Below are positions 47,681-58,284 of a stretch of 64,000 nt of DNA, one piece after another (position 1 is the first letter of the stretch; the number at the start of each line of letters is the position of its first letter). The notes under the pieces were generated by a model that worked only from the letters and a program-made list of their open reading frames with translations, was not told the origin of the DNA and did not search any database. This DNA comes from Takakia lepidozioides. Lineage: Eukaryota; Streptophyta; Takakiopsida; Takakiales; Takakiaceae. The stretch covers positions 20,398,001 to 20,462,000 of the forward strand of contig CM060734.1 of assembly GCA_030704615.1 (NCBI GenBank), written 5' to 3'. The position numbers and the translations under genes are program-made.

Positions 47681-47890
47681 GTCAATGGACATGATCCAGT
47701 CCGCCGGGCCTCAAACATCCACGCGGACTTGCGGAATGCACATGTCTCAGCCTGGTCCGTCTCCTTGCAAATTGGGCAATATACCGATTCTGCTCTTGGT
47801 AGAGGGTCGTGGCTGAGACCTGTGCACTCAACAGGTCTTTATGGATGTTTGAGGATCGTAGGACAGGATCTTGTCCGCTGACATGATGAG
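47680..47890. repeat. imperfect inverted duplication of a coding segment
   Basis: The left arm about 47688-47758 ('CCTCAAACATCCACGCGGAC') and the right arm about 47805-47885 are reverse complements with scattered mismatches, forming a potential 200-base hairpin. The plus-strand reading of the left arm ('GHDPVRRASNIHADL') parallels the minus-strand reading of the right arm ('GQDPVLRSSNIHKDL'). Confidence 0.7.
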
Positions 47891-48402
47891 CAGTAATGCT
47901 GGAGTCTGCTGCCAACCCCTCTATTATATGATCTGGATACTTCACAAAACATTGTTTCTTCGGGATTTCCATTCTGCTAAACTTCTGCACACTCCTTGCA
48001 AGCCGTTTTACTTTGTCCCCTAAACAGTCCCATCGTCCAATATGAAATCTGCAATGTATACACGCCCCCATGTGCATATGCTTCCGCGATTTCCGCCCTC
48101 ATGGGGTCCGTTGCAGTATGAAGGGGTATCATGAGGGACCAGAAGCAGATGACGATATAGAGGACAGATAAGGCAGTAGCGATTTTATGACATACAACCA
48201 TATCATAAAGCCAAACCTTCCCTAAAGCACAACAAGAAGGCAAAAATAGTGGAAGCATATGCACGATGGTGGCTGTAGAGCCCGCCCAGCCAGTCTTGTC
48301 ATGTTCAGGCACACCCTTCATCATCATGAACGCTCGTGCACAAGAAGAACACGCCGTGCGTGGAAACACCCACCGCAACATCAGATAACAAAGAGCCCTC
48401 AC
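47682..48402 (-). pseudogene. unrecognised minus-strand coding segment
   Basis: Two overlapping frames. The upstream one (48402-47977) has one strongly hydrophobic stretch ('IATALSVLYIVICFWSLMIP') that could span a membrane. The downstream one (48077-47682) is polar ('KVKRLARSVQKFSRMEIPKK') and runs into an inverted duplication of itself, so its last part is also readable on the plus strand. No domain is recognised. Protein-like composition suggests a captured or decaying gene, but this is weak. Confidence 0.3.
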
Positions 48403-50154
48403 AAGAAAGAGACCGGTTTTGGTGGCAGGGTTTAGATTTTCGAAGCCCTAAAAAAGGAGGGCTCGGATGGGTTTCGAAATGGACGGTCCAAGTCCGGCAC
48501 CGTCGGCGGACTGGCTGGGGGACGTGGGGCAGCGGACTAGATAGTACTGGACTTGCAGACTGGAGGGCAGCGGACTAGCCGCGGGCGCGGCTGGGCGACG
48601 GCCCGGGGGCGGGGTAGGGGAGCCGGGCGTCCGTGCGCGGGGCCACCGGTCAGCTAGGGCGTACGCCATAAGATCGCTAATATCATAAAATGAGAGGCTT
48701 AAGATAGCTCAATTATATTAGTAGTTTCAAACCACAAAATTTTATCCATTTTCTTCTACAGGTTTATTAAGAGTATTTTTGTTTGTTTAAAAAAAATAAA
48801 ATGAAAACTAATAAAATCCCTGGATTTTAGTTCGAATATATGAATACACTGCTATTTAATTTATCAACTAATCTCCCAGACTGATAAAACGTTTTAAATA
48901 TAATTAAATTAAACAAATAATTTTTTAAAATAGAACCGGAACCTAACCAGGAACCGGTGGATTTTTTCAGCAACTAACCGGAACTGGACCGGAACCAGCT
49001 CAACAATAAAAAACTGGAACTGGATCCGGAACAGTCTCTTGAAATAATTGTGGAACCGGAACTGAAGGTTCCTTCGCAAATGCAAGAACCGCCCAACACT
49101 GGAAAATATACTGTTCCAAATTTTTAACCCTAGTATTACAAAAAGAAATACCAGCCGTGGTTGATACTCCCTACATACCAGTCCAACATTGTTATGTTCC
49201 TTCTGAAACCACCTGGAGGATGACCACTGGGCAAAACAGCTCCTCTTCTTGCTGGGTACTGTAGAAAAGGTACTGCAACAGCCTGACTTCATGTAGTCAT
49301 CTGTCCTTCAGCAAGGATCTCTCTGACTTGATGTTCTGAAGGCAACCATGGATATATAAGAAGCATGCCAAGGGTTTTCAGTTTCCACATAATGTGCAAT
49401 TTGAAAGTTCTTCAGTTAAACCCTGGTACCCTGCAATCGGCCCATGTTCAATATTAAATGGCAAGACCCACAGGATGTGTCAGCAACAATTCAATTGTGT
49501 GTACTTATGTCCTGCACAGTGGCATGAGATCACTAGACATGAAGTTTCAAAAATTGAAGCGCATTTCCTAAATCTGCCTCATTTAATGTGCACTAGTAAA
49601 CTGGTCCAGGACCAGTTTTCAGTTAGTAGACAAGTAGGCCCCCATGTTCTCGGCTCCAGCACTTGAATGCGCATCATCTGGGCTTTCCCAACACAGAATT
49701 GTCGCGAAAATCAATCAAATGGGAACAAGAGCACAGGCAATTGGAGCCAATTCAGGGCTGCTTTCCATGATTATGCTGCATCATCGTGGCGGCAGTGTCT
49801 AGTGTGAGCATAAGCAAGGCAGAACGGGTTAATCTGCCTGTTGCATTCATCCCTACTGTCATCAATGCCACGGCCTTACTGTTACATCACGCATAATGGT
49901 TAGTCCGACCTTGGGAGCAAATTTGTAAGAATTCGATGTGGCACACCGTCCTTTGTTCACATGACCTACGTCACATCTGTTTGACTGCTATACTTTCCAG
50001 TGAAAAATTCTGCTTTTGTGGGTTTCAGGTGTTGTCCAACCAAACCTGAGAAACTCCTTGCTCAGCCTGTTATTGGCAACTTGCATAGTATGTACATACA
50101 AGGGTGTGGACACCATCATTCCTGTAATAGTTGATTGAGTTTGTGATAGCTGTT
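48403..50154. other. intergenic region left of the VTT gene
   Basis: A GC-rich block (48440-48670) is followed by AT-rich DNA. At 48930-49090 GGAACCGG/CCGGAACTGG words recur. No credible gene is seen; the part next to 50155 should hold the gene's 3' UTR. Confidence 0.5.
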
Positions 50155-51956
50155 TCAGGGAGGCAATGCTGCAGAAGCGGGGGGGTACTCCTGAAAGGAT
50201 TGATTGCCATCTGGCTTTGATTGATTATGAGAAATATCAATCTCCCAATCAACCTTCAAAGCTGGTGAATCGGCAACCACATCAGCCATTGGCTGACACA
50301 TCTGTGCAGCTGCCTCTCTTTCAGCAGCTTCTTTCAATTCCAAGTCTTGAAGAAGTCTGCGACCATAGAAGGTGCCTGTCACTCCCACTATGACCGCCAC
50401 AGTAGCACCAATCACATTGTAGGTAATCTCCACCGGTGTCAGCGTCCTTTTCTGGTTCTTCAGATCTGCCAATGTGCTAAGCAGCCTCCCACTGCATGAT
50501 GCCAACACCATCCAAGCAATTAGGTCTAGTGAGCCCGCAATGCAAATAGGGCAGGTTGGTAGGCTGACCCTGCCACTTATAGTGCTACATGACCAGCTGT
50601 CACCCTCAACCATTCGACACCAGAGCACAAATGGAAAACAGCCCACCTATGTGCACCCTCTCCAAAAGAAAGCCTATATGAGCAGCTAATTCTTGTCCCA
50701 CTCAGGCTCCTGACTGCTATACCTTTCCTAATGGTGGTAAGAAGGACAAGACAATCAGAATCCATTTGGCAGGGACAACCTTCACCATAGATCTTCACAT
50801 ATTTTCAGTGCCTAAATTACCTCCATAGTCAAGGGGAAGAACTGGACAAAATTGTCCAAGTACTCATCACAACCCCAAAGATAAACCGGTGCTAGTTGCA
50901 ATGCCTCTACTAAAGAGACCAAAATGAGCAGAGGACAGAGCAAGTAAGGGGGTGAACCTGTAGATAGTAATAAAAGCCTCTGGTACCATGCCAACCATGG
51001 AACCTGCTATATAAGGACCATACTTGATGTTGGTGGCGGTGACAGCATAATTGAACAATGTATAGGGGAATGGGGATACACGCAGTAGGCTGATAGTCCG
51101 GAATTGATGGAACCACCCTCCTTGTTCTGCTAGCCTACACAGTGCCGCCTTCTTGGGCCACTTTGCCAACCACCCCTGCCATGCACCTCCATACAGATCA
51201 CTAAATTGCACTTGCAATATATCACTTAAAAACTTTGAGAAAAAAGGAATGGTGCTGAGAGCACACCTGTATCCGGTCGTGTAAAAGCCAGCGTCCAATG
51301 AGATAGGGAATTGACTGGCCTACAGTCGTACCTGCCATTATAATCAGGAACCCGAGACCATAGCCAAACATCATACCTGTTACCCACATGGATGGCCCAG
51401 ATGGAAACATAACAATGGGAAAAATTGCCAGCGATAGTATGAGCACCACCACCAGCACTGGCCTGCTAAACTTGGATGATTCCCACACCATAAGTGGTAT
51501 GATGACCTGCATACACACGCATGTCAGGAGGTAGCACATCGTTGCAAGAAAGATGCATGCAGTGGATGCCGCCCTGCCAGGCACCAAGCTGCTTACCTTG
51601 AGGGTGATTCCTCCGAAAGAATCAAGACTCCACTCTTGTAATCAGCGTTAGCACAGAACAAGGGTACCCAAAAGTTGATTGTAGGTACAGGAACATACCT
51701 TGTCAAGAAATAAAGGACCCCAGTGAAAGCTAATTGCAGCAACTGCTAGCATGAGAAGGCCAACAATTATTAGCTTGATCCACCACCATGCCCGGCGGTG
51801 CCCCTTCGACTGCAAGACCGGGAGCGTGTCAAACTCCTGCATCTCCTCGGCCTGCTCCTCCTCCACATGCCCCAGGGGCCTGTACTCCGCATCCTCTGGC
51901 CCACCTATGTTTCCAAATCCCACTCCCGTTCTAAGCGAATTCCTCCCATTACTCAT
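50155..51956 (-). CDS. VTT-domain (SNARE-associated Golgi, TVP38/TMEM64-family) membrane protein
   Basis: Four minus-strand exons: 51956-51699, 51506-51267, 51175-50958 and 50491-50155, with GT-AG introns whose phases agree, giving 350 residues ending in TGA. The ATG at 51956 follows an in-frame TTG and is the first Met. An acidic cytosolic N-terminus is followed by a TM helix ('WWWIKLIIVGLLMLAVAAIS'). Then comes the VTT core: 'FPSGPSMWVTGMMFGYGLGF', the loop 'LAKWPKKAALCRLAEQGGWF', the conserved 'RVSPFPYTLFNYAVTATN', 'YGPYIAGSMVGMVPEAFITI' and a last TM helix, with a Glu-rich, polar tail. Family members act in ER/Golgi membranes (lipid scrambling and trafficking in related proteins). There are no stops or frameshifts. 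Exon 4 joins at Tyr-Ser-Gly-Arg. Confidence 0.92.
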
Positions 51957-53400
51957 TCTCAAGGACAAAGACTTCGCAGCGAGCTATAGATAATCCCGCA
52001 CCCTTCTGTCCAAATCCACTTTGTTTTCCTTCTTCTGTGCTCCTCTAGGAATGAGGTCGGCACCTGGATTGCCTTCTAGGGTTAGAATGCTCCAAGGTAG
52101 GAAAAGTTGACACCCTACTCCAGAACGTTAAAGAGAGAACCCCCCCAATCCCTTCTTGCATGAGCTCCCCAATTTCACAAAACCTGCAGCAACAGGGTGG
52201 CTCCAGTCAATAAATCCGAATTGGAGAACGCGCGCACCTTACACAACTAAAGATTTCACCCTAGGCACAAGGCCAAAGATGAGTACATAGCATGTGACCC
52301 ACCAGCACAATTCGCACCCAACACCGTCGTTCCACGGTTCAGCACCAGCTTTTGCAGGGCAATTCGAAAACAGAAGTTCAAAGACAGCAATTTGAGACCC
52401 AGCCATTGTCTTCCTCCTAGCCCGCAGTCATGGCCGGGATGCGGCCGACGACTTGCTAGTCTCCGCCACTGTTCCTTCTGTGAGCCTCCTTGTGGCGCCC
52501 TTCCTCCCCGTGCAGTTTTATTCAACTGTCCATCTCTATCTCCTGACCGGATCTTGTTGGGATCTTGCAGCTTATTATTCTTGTGACCCTTATGGAAGTA
52601 GAAGAATGACTTTGGATGCTGATACCATTGTTGATCGCATGCACTGTACCTAGACTCCTTTGCGGTCTCGTTTGACCGGGACGTGCCACTGTAGCCTTCG
52701 GACATCAATGGAGTCTATTATTCACTGGACGAGACACATCGGACTGGAGGCTTGGTTGAATAGAGACATCGTCAACCCCAGTTATTTCAATTTTGTGGGT
52801 GTGTTCCTTGTGGGTTCCAATTCTGAGCTCATTGCTCAACGCACTCGCCTGCTGTGGAATGCGGCCTCTTACTCTTTCCTGTTTTGTGGTACATTATGGT
52901 GTTGGGTGGACAGAGCAAGGACTTCAAGCGGATCCAGAGTGAAGTTCGGAAAGCCAGAGTCTCTAGAGAAGGATTTTTCAAAGGTTATATTATAATCCAG
53001 AAGGAAGACCAGACAAACTTCCTAGAACTTGCCAAAGGCTAGCTTGACTAAAGCTGTACAATGAGAGTTGCAAAGAATTTGGACCAGGAAGCCATAGATT
53101 TGAGAGCAATAGTGGTGTCTGCAACACAAAGGTCAAAGGAGGTTGATCTCAAACAGAGGGATACAACAGGGCAGGAGTTGATACAGAACCACACAAAAAC
53201 AATCCATCGTTAGGGGTATTTAGATGATTGCGGACCTGCTCCCCAAAAATTTGAGACTCAGCATGACCATGACGTTGACGAATTTGAAGTTGATATTCGT
53301 GGGCAAACCTTTTAGAGCAGTGGGATTTTTAGCTAGAATTGCATGTAAAAGACAAGTATGTTACAATGGAATAAAAAGCAAATGAGTTGACTTTAAAATA
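51957..53400. other. upstream region of the VTT gene and unassigned sequence
   Basis: The first few hundred bases should contain the VTT promoter and 5' UTR. At about 52617-52630 the minus strand reads CAACAATGGTATCAGCATCC, like a Copia LTR end plus a diverged initiator-Met primer site, but no Copia protein follows. ORFs on both strands lack recognisable domains. Confidence 0.4.
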
Positions 53401-54189
53401 TGGAGCAAGGAAAATTCAGGGGTCGCGATGTAGATCGCTCCGCAAGTTGCGGTGAGGAGAGTTGGGACTTAGGCTCTCTCTGTCAACGATGGGGCCCTCT
53501 CGTCCTCCTTGCACCTCCTCGGCTAAGCTAAGATGTACTGAAGCTAGGCACAACTTCCAGTATCCCCTAAAGACGACAAAAACGTCTCTATGGGCCAGAA
53601 TTCCCAACTCATATTCTAACAAGAATTTTCTTCGTCTCCCCACTTCTCTCTTTTCTCTACCTCCCTTGGTTTTCTCCCCTTTCATCATCAGCTGCTCCAT
53701 CTCCCCTTTGCATTGATGGGCCGCCTTCCTTAGGCTGCGGCACGACTCCCCAAGACTGCTCCTTTGGCAGCTATGGCCCCCTGCAAGCTCAGCCTTTCCT
53801 TTTCCAGCTGATAGACTCCTTTTAGCTTCTCTGCGACTCCAGCTAAGGTCTGCGAACCTCCATCCTCGCGCACCGTGAATGCCCGATGCACTGAAATTGA
53901 AAGCGTCGCATAGTCTCTCCTGCGTTCCATAATGCACCTTCTCTCATTATGACGGTGAAATGGAGGGAAGTGTTCACTCCAGCCCTTCCTCTTGAATTGT
54001 ATACAGCTCGGTTTCTTGCTTGCCTTCTCCCCCAGCCTGCATTGATATGTTGTGGTTCCATTTCTCTCACAACCTATTTGGTGTTCTATCTCTAGTTTAA
54101 GTTTGCTTCCTGCTGGAAGAGCCTGCAACCATCTCAAGTCGGCATCTCCCCTCTCTCTTCCGTCTTCAATTGCTGCCATCTCTTGTCTC
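53401..54189. other. unassigned sequence upstream of LINE ORF1
   Basis: Both strands are open for long stretches, but neither translation shows a domain. It is probably the 5' UTR and diverged ORF1 start of the LINE. Confidence 0.35.
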
Positions 54190-55725
54190 CATTGGTGAAG
54201 TGCATGTTCCATGCAGATCTGCTTCATCTGCAATGGAGAAGGCCATATTGGCTCCAACTGCCCAAAGCTCGGCAAGCAAAAAGGCTCTGAATCCTCCAAG
54301 CCCTCGTGCATGCCAAACGACAAAGCAGGCTCCTCATTTAACCTGGTGGCTTCAGGTACTACAGTGCAAGTCGCTTTGGAATCGGATGCAGAAAGGCTTC
54401 AGGTAGGCCCGTCCTCCAAAAAAAGAAAACGAAGTGACGATAAGTCCAAATGGGTTCATCCCAACCGGCCATATGATCTTCACCCAGTCAGGATGAAGGA
54501 AGCTTGGGCCTCGTTCCCTTTCTTGCAAGAAGAGCTGCAACTCTTGGACAGCACCAGCCTGGCGATTTCCTTCCTCGAGCTGCACTCCTTCAAAAGTAGG
54601 CCTTTGACTGGTTGGGCCCCAGGATCGATTTATGCGAGAGACAGGGCATCGATCTGTGTGACCCCGCTCGTCTATACTTTCTTTGACGATTACACTAACT
54701 TTTGCGTCCCGGAGGATGGGGAAGGCTTTCGCTCAGCCTGGGTCACTGAAGACATGACCAAGGAGCTAAGTGTGGGAAAAGAAAAAGACAGCACACTGTA
54801 GCTCACCGGCAGATCCTCACGGACTTTTTTCCAAACATCTCCCTCTCTCTATCTCAAGTCCACAACATAGGCATTATGGTTGAAAACAACAATGCCCTTG
54901 TTAATCTGGCGGTGGTACATGTGCTTCCGATCTTCCATGTCAAAGACCTGCACATAACGGTCAGACCAAACAAAGGGCTGTGGGTAGACGCCTTTGGCTT
55001 GCCCTGCAGGGTGAAGGACCCAAACACCTGGGGCTCGTAGCTTCTTAATCATGGAAGAAGGGCAGCGCATGGTGGCTGAACTTACAAGTCTGCAAAAGCT
55101 CAAGGGCCTGGCAGACCAGGCAATCCAAGCAAGCAACATCTCCCGGGAAGTGGAGCCCACAAACAGAGCAATAATCTTGTATAACGACACTGACATGCTA
55201 TTCTCATCCAATGCGGCTAGCAAATGCTTTGAAGAAATGGGACAGCCAGAGGAAACTGTGGACTCACCCCCACCAGTAAGCGTGTTTCCTCATGCTTCTT
55301 CTCCCTCTCCACTCATCTTCTTTGTGCATGATGAGACAAACAGGAATCGTGGCTGGACCCTTGTGTTGGAGCATCAACAGCTTGCCCTTAAAATTCTACC
55401 AGGATGGTGTGAATCATACAACATCTTGTGTTCAAAATTTGTTGTTGACTACCTCTCTTCAACGCTCTATTGGCATCTCTCCCTGTCAGATCTTTCTATG
55501 CTAACAAACAGCAGGAACCAATTCCTGGAACTGGGATGTCTCAGCAAAAGAAAGAAGTCGAGACAAGTCTTTGTGTGGAACCTACCTGATTTACTACCAC
55601 CTCTTGCTGGTTTTAAATGGATAAATACGCTACAACCCTGGGACAAGAGGACTAAATTCAAATTCTTACCTACCTGGCCATCAAATCGCGAGATCAACGC
55701 GGGCCTTGCCCTGGCAGTACAATGA
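54190..55725 (+). pseudogene. L1-type LINE ORF1 (CCHC protein), interrupted
   Basis: A CCHC knuckle 'CFICNGEGHIGSNCP' lies at about 54220, followed by a basic, Ser/Lys-rich linker and a folded region to TAG at 54799. After 248 bp of other sequence, 55051-55725 continues in plus orientation and ends in TGA overlapping the ORF2 ATG (ATGA at 55722). Plant L1 ORF1 proteins bind the element RNA. A frameshift just before the knuckle and the insert at 54802-55050 break it. Confidence 0.6.
54849..55040 (-). pseudogene. host-like coding fragment inside the LINE, antisense
   Basis: Minus-strand reading gives 'GVYPQPFVWSDRYVQVFDME' and 'INKGIVVFNHNAYVVDLR', a beta-rich, repeat-blade-like protein end with a stop. 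I do not recognise the family with certainty. It looks like a terminal exon from a host gene placed within ORF1. Confidence 0.35.
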
Positions 55726-56850
55726 ATTTCTCTCTTTCTACGTGGAATATCCGTGGCATTGGTTCTGATCACTCAGCCCCAAAAAGGGCCAGAATCAGAC
55801 GATGGGCCTCCCACCTCATAAACAAATCCTCTCTAATCTTTCTCCAAGAGCATAAGCTCGACCATCTCTGGGGACTTCTATGTGGCCTCCTGCCTCCGCA
55901 TTCTGGAACCCCACAATCGATGACACTAGAGGTGGCACAACTATTTTTATTTCCCCCTCCTTGGGGCCCTCTGTTCTTTCTAATGACATATGGCTTCAGG
56001 GTAGGGTTCAGCTTGTCGTTCTGCATATGGGTCCAGCGATTGGGAGTGTGGGGGTGTTAAATGTTTATGCTCCCAATAGTGAGGAGGAACGTATAGAGCT
56101 GTGGTCTCTTATTAGATTGAAAATGCTGCAACTTGATGACATCCAACATTGGATTGTGGGTGGGGATTTTAACATGGTAGAGTTTGATAATGATCGCTTC
56201 GGTTCTAACGTTCATGGCATGTCTGTTGCTGAAAGAGACTCTTGGGACTCTCTATGCATGGCGGTGGGTTTGCTAGACGCCACCAACCCAGCTGAGGGAG
56301 AGCTGAAATTTACATTGTCTAATAACAGGGAGTCTCCAAATCTCTCCCTGGCTCGTCTAGATAGAATCTATTGCTCTGAGCACCTGTTAAGTTGGACTGT
56401 CAGATCCCCTTTGGCCCCAATGCCTCCTGGTTTTGACCACTCCATTGTCAATCTCTCTTTACACACCCCAGGGACAAGAGCAAAGGGTAGGGGTTTCTTT
56501 AAGCTCAACCCCTCCCTCCTCAAAGACAAGAGGTTGTTCTAGAGCTGCAAAGAGTTTGGTCCTCTGCTGACCTACCTTTCACCTCACCCACTCTCCTCTT
56601 TCTATCCAAGTTGCAGAAGTTGAGAGGCATCTGTCAGGATTTGTCTAGGAAAAAGGCCGAAGACACCTCCAGAAAAGAGAGGGCACTCACAAAATGCCTT
56701 TAGAGATGACCCTCAAACCATGATCTCCTACAAAACAGCCAAGAAGAATCTCTCTTTGTTGTTACATTCCAGGGAGCAGTTCATTAGGGTCAAAGCAGGG
56801 GTAAATTGGTCGTTGAAGGGGAAAAAATGTCTAAATATTTCTTTGCTAAA
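55722..56850 (+). pseudogene. L1-type LINE ORF2, APE endonuclease domain (truncated)
   Basis: It starts 'MNFSLSTWNIRGIGS' (APE endonuclease first strand), then 'IFLQEHKLDHLW' (catalytic Glu). A frameshift near 55880-55890 leads to 'VGVLNVYAPNSEEERIELW', 'WIVGGDFNMVEF' (the GDFN motif), 'SLARLDRIYCSE' and 'PPGFDHSIVNLS' (the catalytic Asp-His). TAG is at 56540. The linker 'VKAGVNWSLKGKKC' (about 56795) precedes the RT in related elements. Sequence then switches to an LTR fragment near 56850, so RT is lost. The enzyme nicks target DNA for reverse transcription. Confidence 0.85.
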
Positions 56851-57172
56851 GCTGCTCACCCATCCCTTCGCTATCCGAGGTGGAAACTCCAAGATAGAAG
56901 AGTTGGATATCTCTAAGCACTCAGCCCGCTCAGAACAATCAGTCATGACCTACAGCTAGTGTATCATGGGGGTACTTCCTATTTGTATTCCTTCTCACAT
57001 TCATATTAGCAAGTTATCTTACTGTATATGTTTAAGTATCAGATTGCTTCAGCAATCTATCAGGTTCCAATCACACATCCATTCATTCCACAGCTTCACT
57101 CAGGTCTCTCTACACAGTATGAGTATGGAATATGTATCAGATTAATAACTATCAAGTATCAGGCCGAAGCCA
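56850..57172 (-). mobile_element. inverted fragment of the element A LTR-like terminus
   Basis: The reverse complement matches 8960-9283 over about 325 bp ('CAGCCCGCTCAGAACAATCA', 'CAGATTGCTTCAGCAATCTA' variants). Its left end joins LINE ORF2; its right end joins the palindrome cluster. Confidence 0.8.
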
Positions 57173-57740
57173 TTAAAGTCGGCACCGACTTTAACCAAAG
57201 GAGCCAAAAAAAGAATTAATAAATTAATAAAAACTATTAGTTGGCGCCGACTTATCCTCGATTATGAACTGGAAAAATCAGCTTGGGTCTAAAGTCGGCA
57301 CCGACTTTTAACCAAAGGAGCAAATAAAAAAGTAAAAAGTAAAAAACTATTAGTCGGCGCCGACTTATCTTCGATTATGAACACAAAAAACCAGCTTGGG
57401 TTTAAAGTCGGCACCGACTTTAACGATGAGAACTTTATACCCATGAGCATGAGCAAAAATATTCATGAGCAAAGATAAAAACAACATTATTTGGATGATA
57501 TATAGTATTTGCTCTAGAATCTTGATTTACTCGGCGCCGACTTATAGGTTTTTCTTTAAAAAATTAAAAAAAAACTGATTTTTTGTGTTCAAACTTGAAT
57601 AAGTCGACGCCGATTTATAGTTTGTTTGTTTTTTTTTCGGTTTTTTTGCTCCCATCGTTAAAGTCGGTGCCGACTTTAAACCCACACTGATTTTTTGTGT
57701 TCATAGTCGAAGATAAGTCAGCGCCGACTTCTAGTTTTTT
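57173..57740. repeat. cluster of nine GTCGGCRCCGAC palindromes in a nested repeat
   Basis: 'TTAAAGTCGGCACCGACTTT'-type sites lie at 57173, 57291, 57401 and 57659; 'AAGTCGGCGCCGACTT'-type sites at 57239, 57351, 57530, 57601 and 57715. The first two 115-bp units are direct repeats; the arm at about 57335-57430 is repeated in inverted orientation at 57648-57740 around a loop of about 215 bp. The spacers are AT-rich. No ORF is seen. Confidence 0.9.
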
Positions 57741-57743
57741 TAC

Positions 57744-57833
57744 GAGGATGCAAAAGGAGTGTTCGACAATATGGTTGAACATAATGTGGTGTCGTGGAGT
57801 GCGATAATCGCAGGATATGCACAGTATGGGGGG
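57744..57833 (+). pseudogene. PPR gene fragment
   Basis: The plus strand reads 'EDAKGVFDNMVEHNVVSWSA', then IIAGYAQYGG, a typical S/P-type PPR stretch, about 30 residues. It is related to the array at 40925-42696 but keeps the normal IIAGYAQ that the array lacks. It is cut by the palindrome cluster and by gypsy B LTR sequence. Confidence 0.75.
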
Positions 57834-58130
57834 ACCGTTATGCCCCGGTGAACAACCGAAGCTGTGAGTTGGCCAAGCGGCCAGTTTGGGAGTTAGGAGC
57901 GCGCATCAAAGCGACGATCGTACTAAACTCTAGGCTCTGTAACCAAATGTCACGCACCTCACTTTGATAACTCCCCCTTTAAGTCATTGAGATCGGCCTC
58001 ACCATGGCTAAGCGAAAGCGGAATGACCCGAAAGCCGAGGAACTAGTGAGCCCAGTGGGGGCGACGCGTCACCGGAGCGGCAATTTGAGGAGACAAGTTA
58101 TGCTTCTGAAGGTGAGGCTGCTCGGGAGGA
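57826..58130 (+). mobile_element. gypsy B LTR end, leader and gag start, with a micro-inversion
   Basis: It matches the reverse complement of 61320-61020: the LTR interior, then the gag start ('MAKRKRNDPKAEE' at 58004 against 'GSGKPKRKWNGPKDDD'). Bases 57915-57990 are inverted relative to the flanks and contain the LTR/primer-site boundary. Confidence 0.85.
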
Positions 58131-58284
58131 TCTCTCTAATTCGCTTCATCCCGGACAAACAAGAAGGTCTTGTTTGGAATAACTGCAAGCTTGCAATGCG
58201 TATAGCATGAAAGTGAGATTAGCACAGAATGAAACAGGTAAGTGTGTGTAAGCCTGCGGGGCTTGCAAATAGTGAGTGAGAGAT
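58131..58284 (-). mobile_element. inverted segment of element A copy 2
   Basis: The reverse complement matches 4530-4680 of copy 1 ('TTCTTGTTTGTCYGGGATGA'). About 110 bp of copy 1 that should follow (near 4690-4800) is missing. Confidence 0.85.

Noticed and set aside
52617-52630. Copia retrotransposon start (CAACAATGGTATCAGCATCC, minus strand)
   Set aside because: The primer-site match is partial and no Copia gag or pol reading follows; kept only as a remark in the intergenic entry.
53730-54323. 197-codon minus-strand ORF opposite LINE ORF1
   Set aside because: The plus strand carries the CCHC motif of the LINE; the minus reading shows no domain and is probably a shadow.
57173-57740. CRISPR repeat or guide-RNA-like sequence (GGCACCGA/TCGGTGC words)
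   Set aside because: The palindromes have variable AT-rich spacing and are nested in direct and inverted repeats; no cas-type genes are present.
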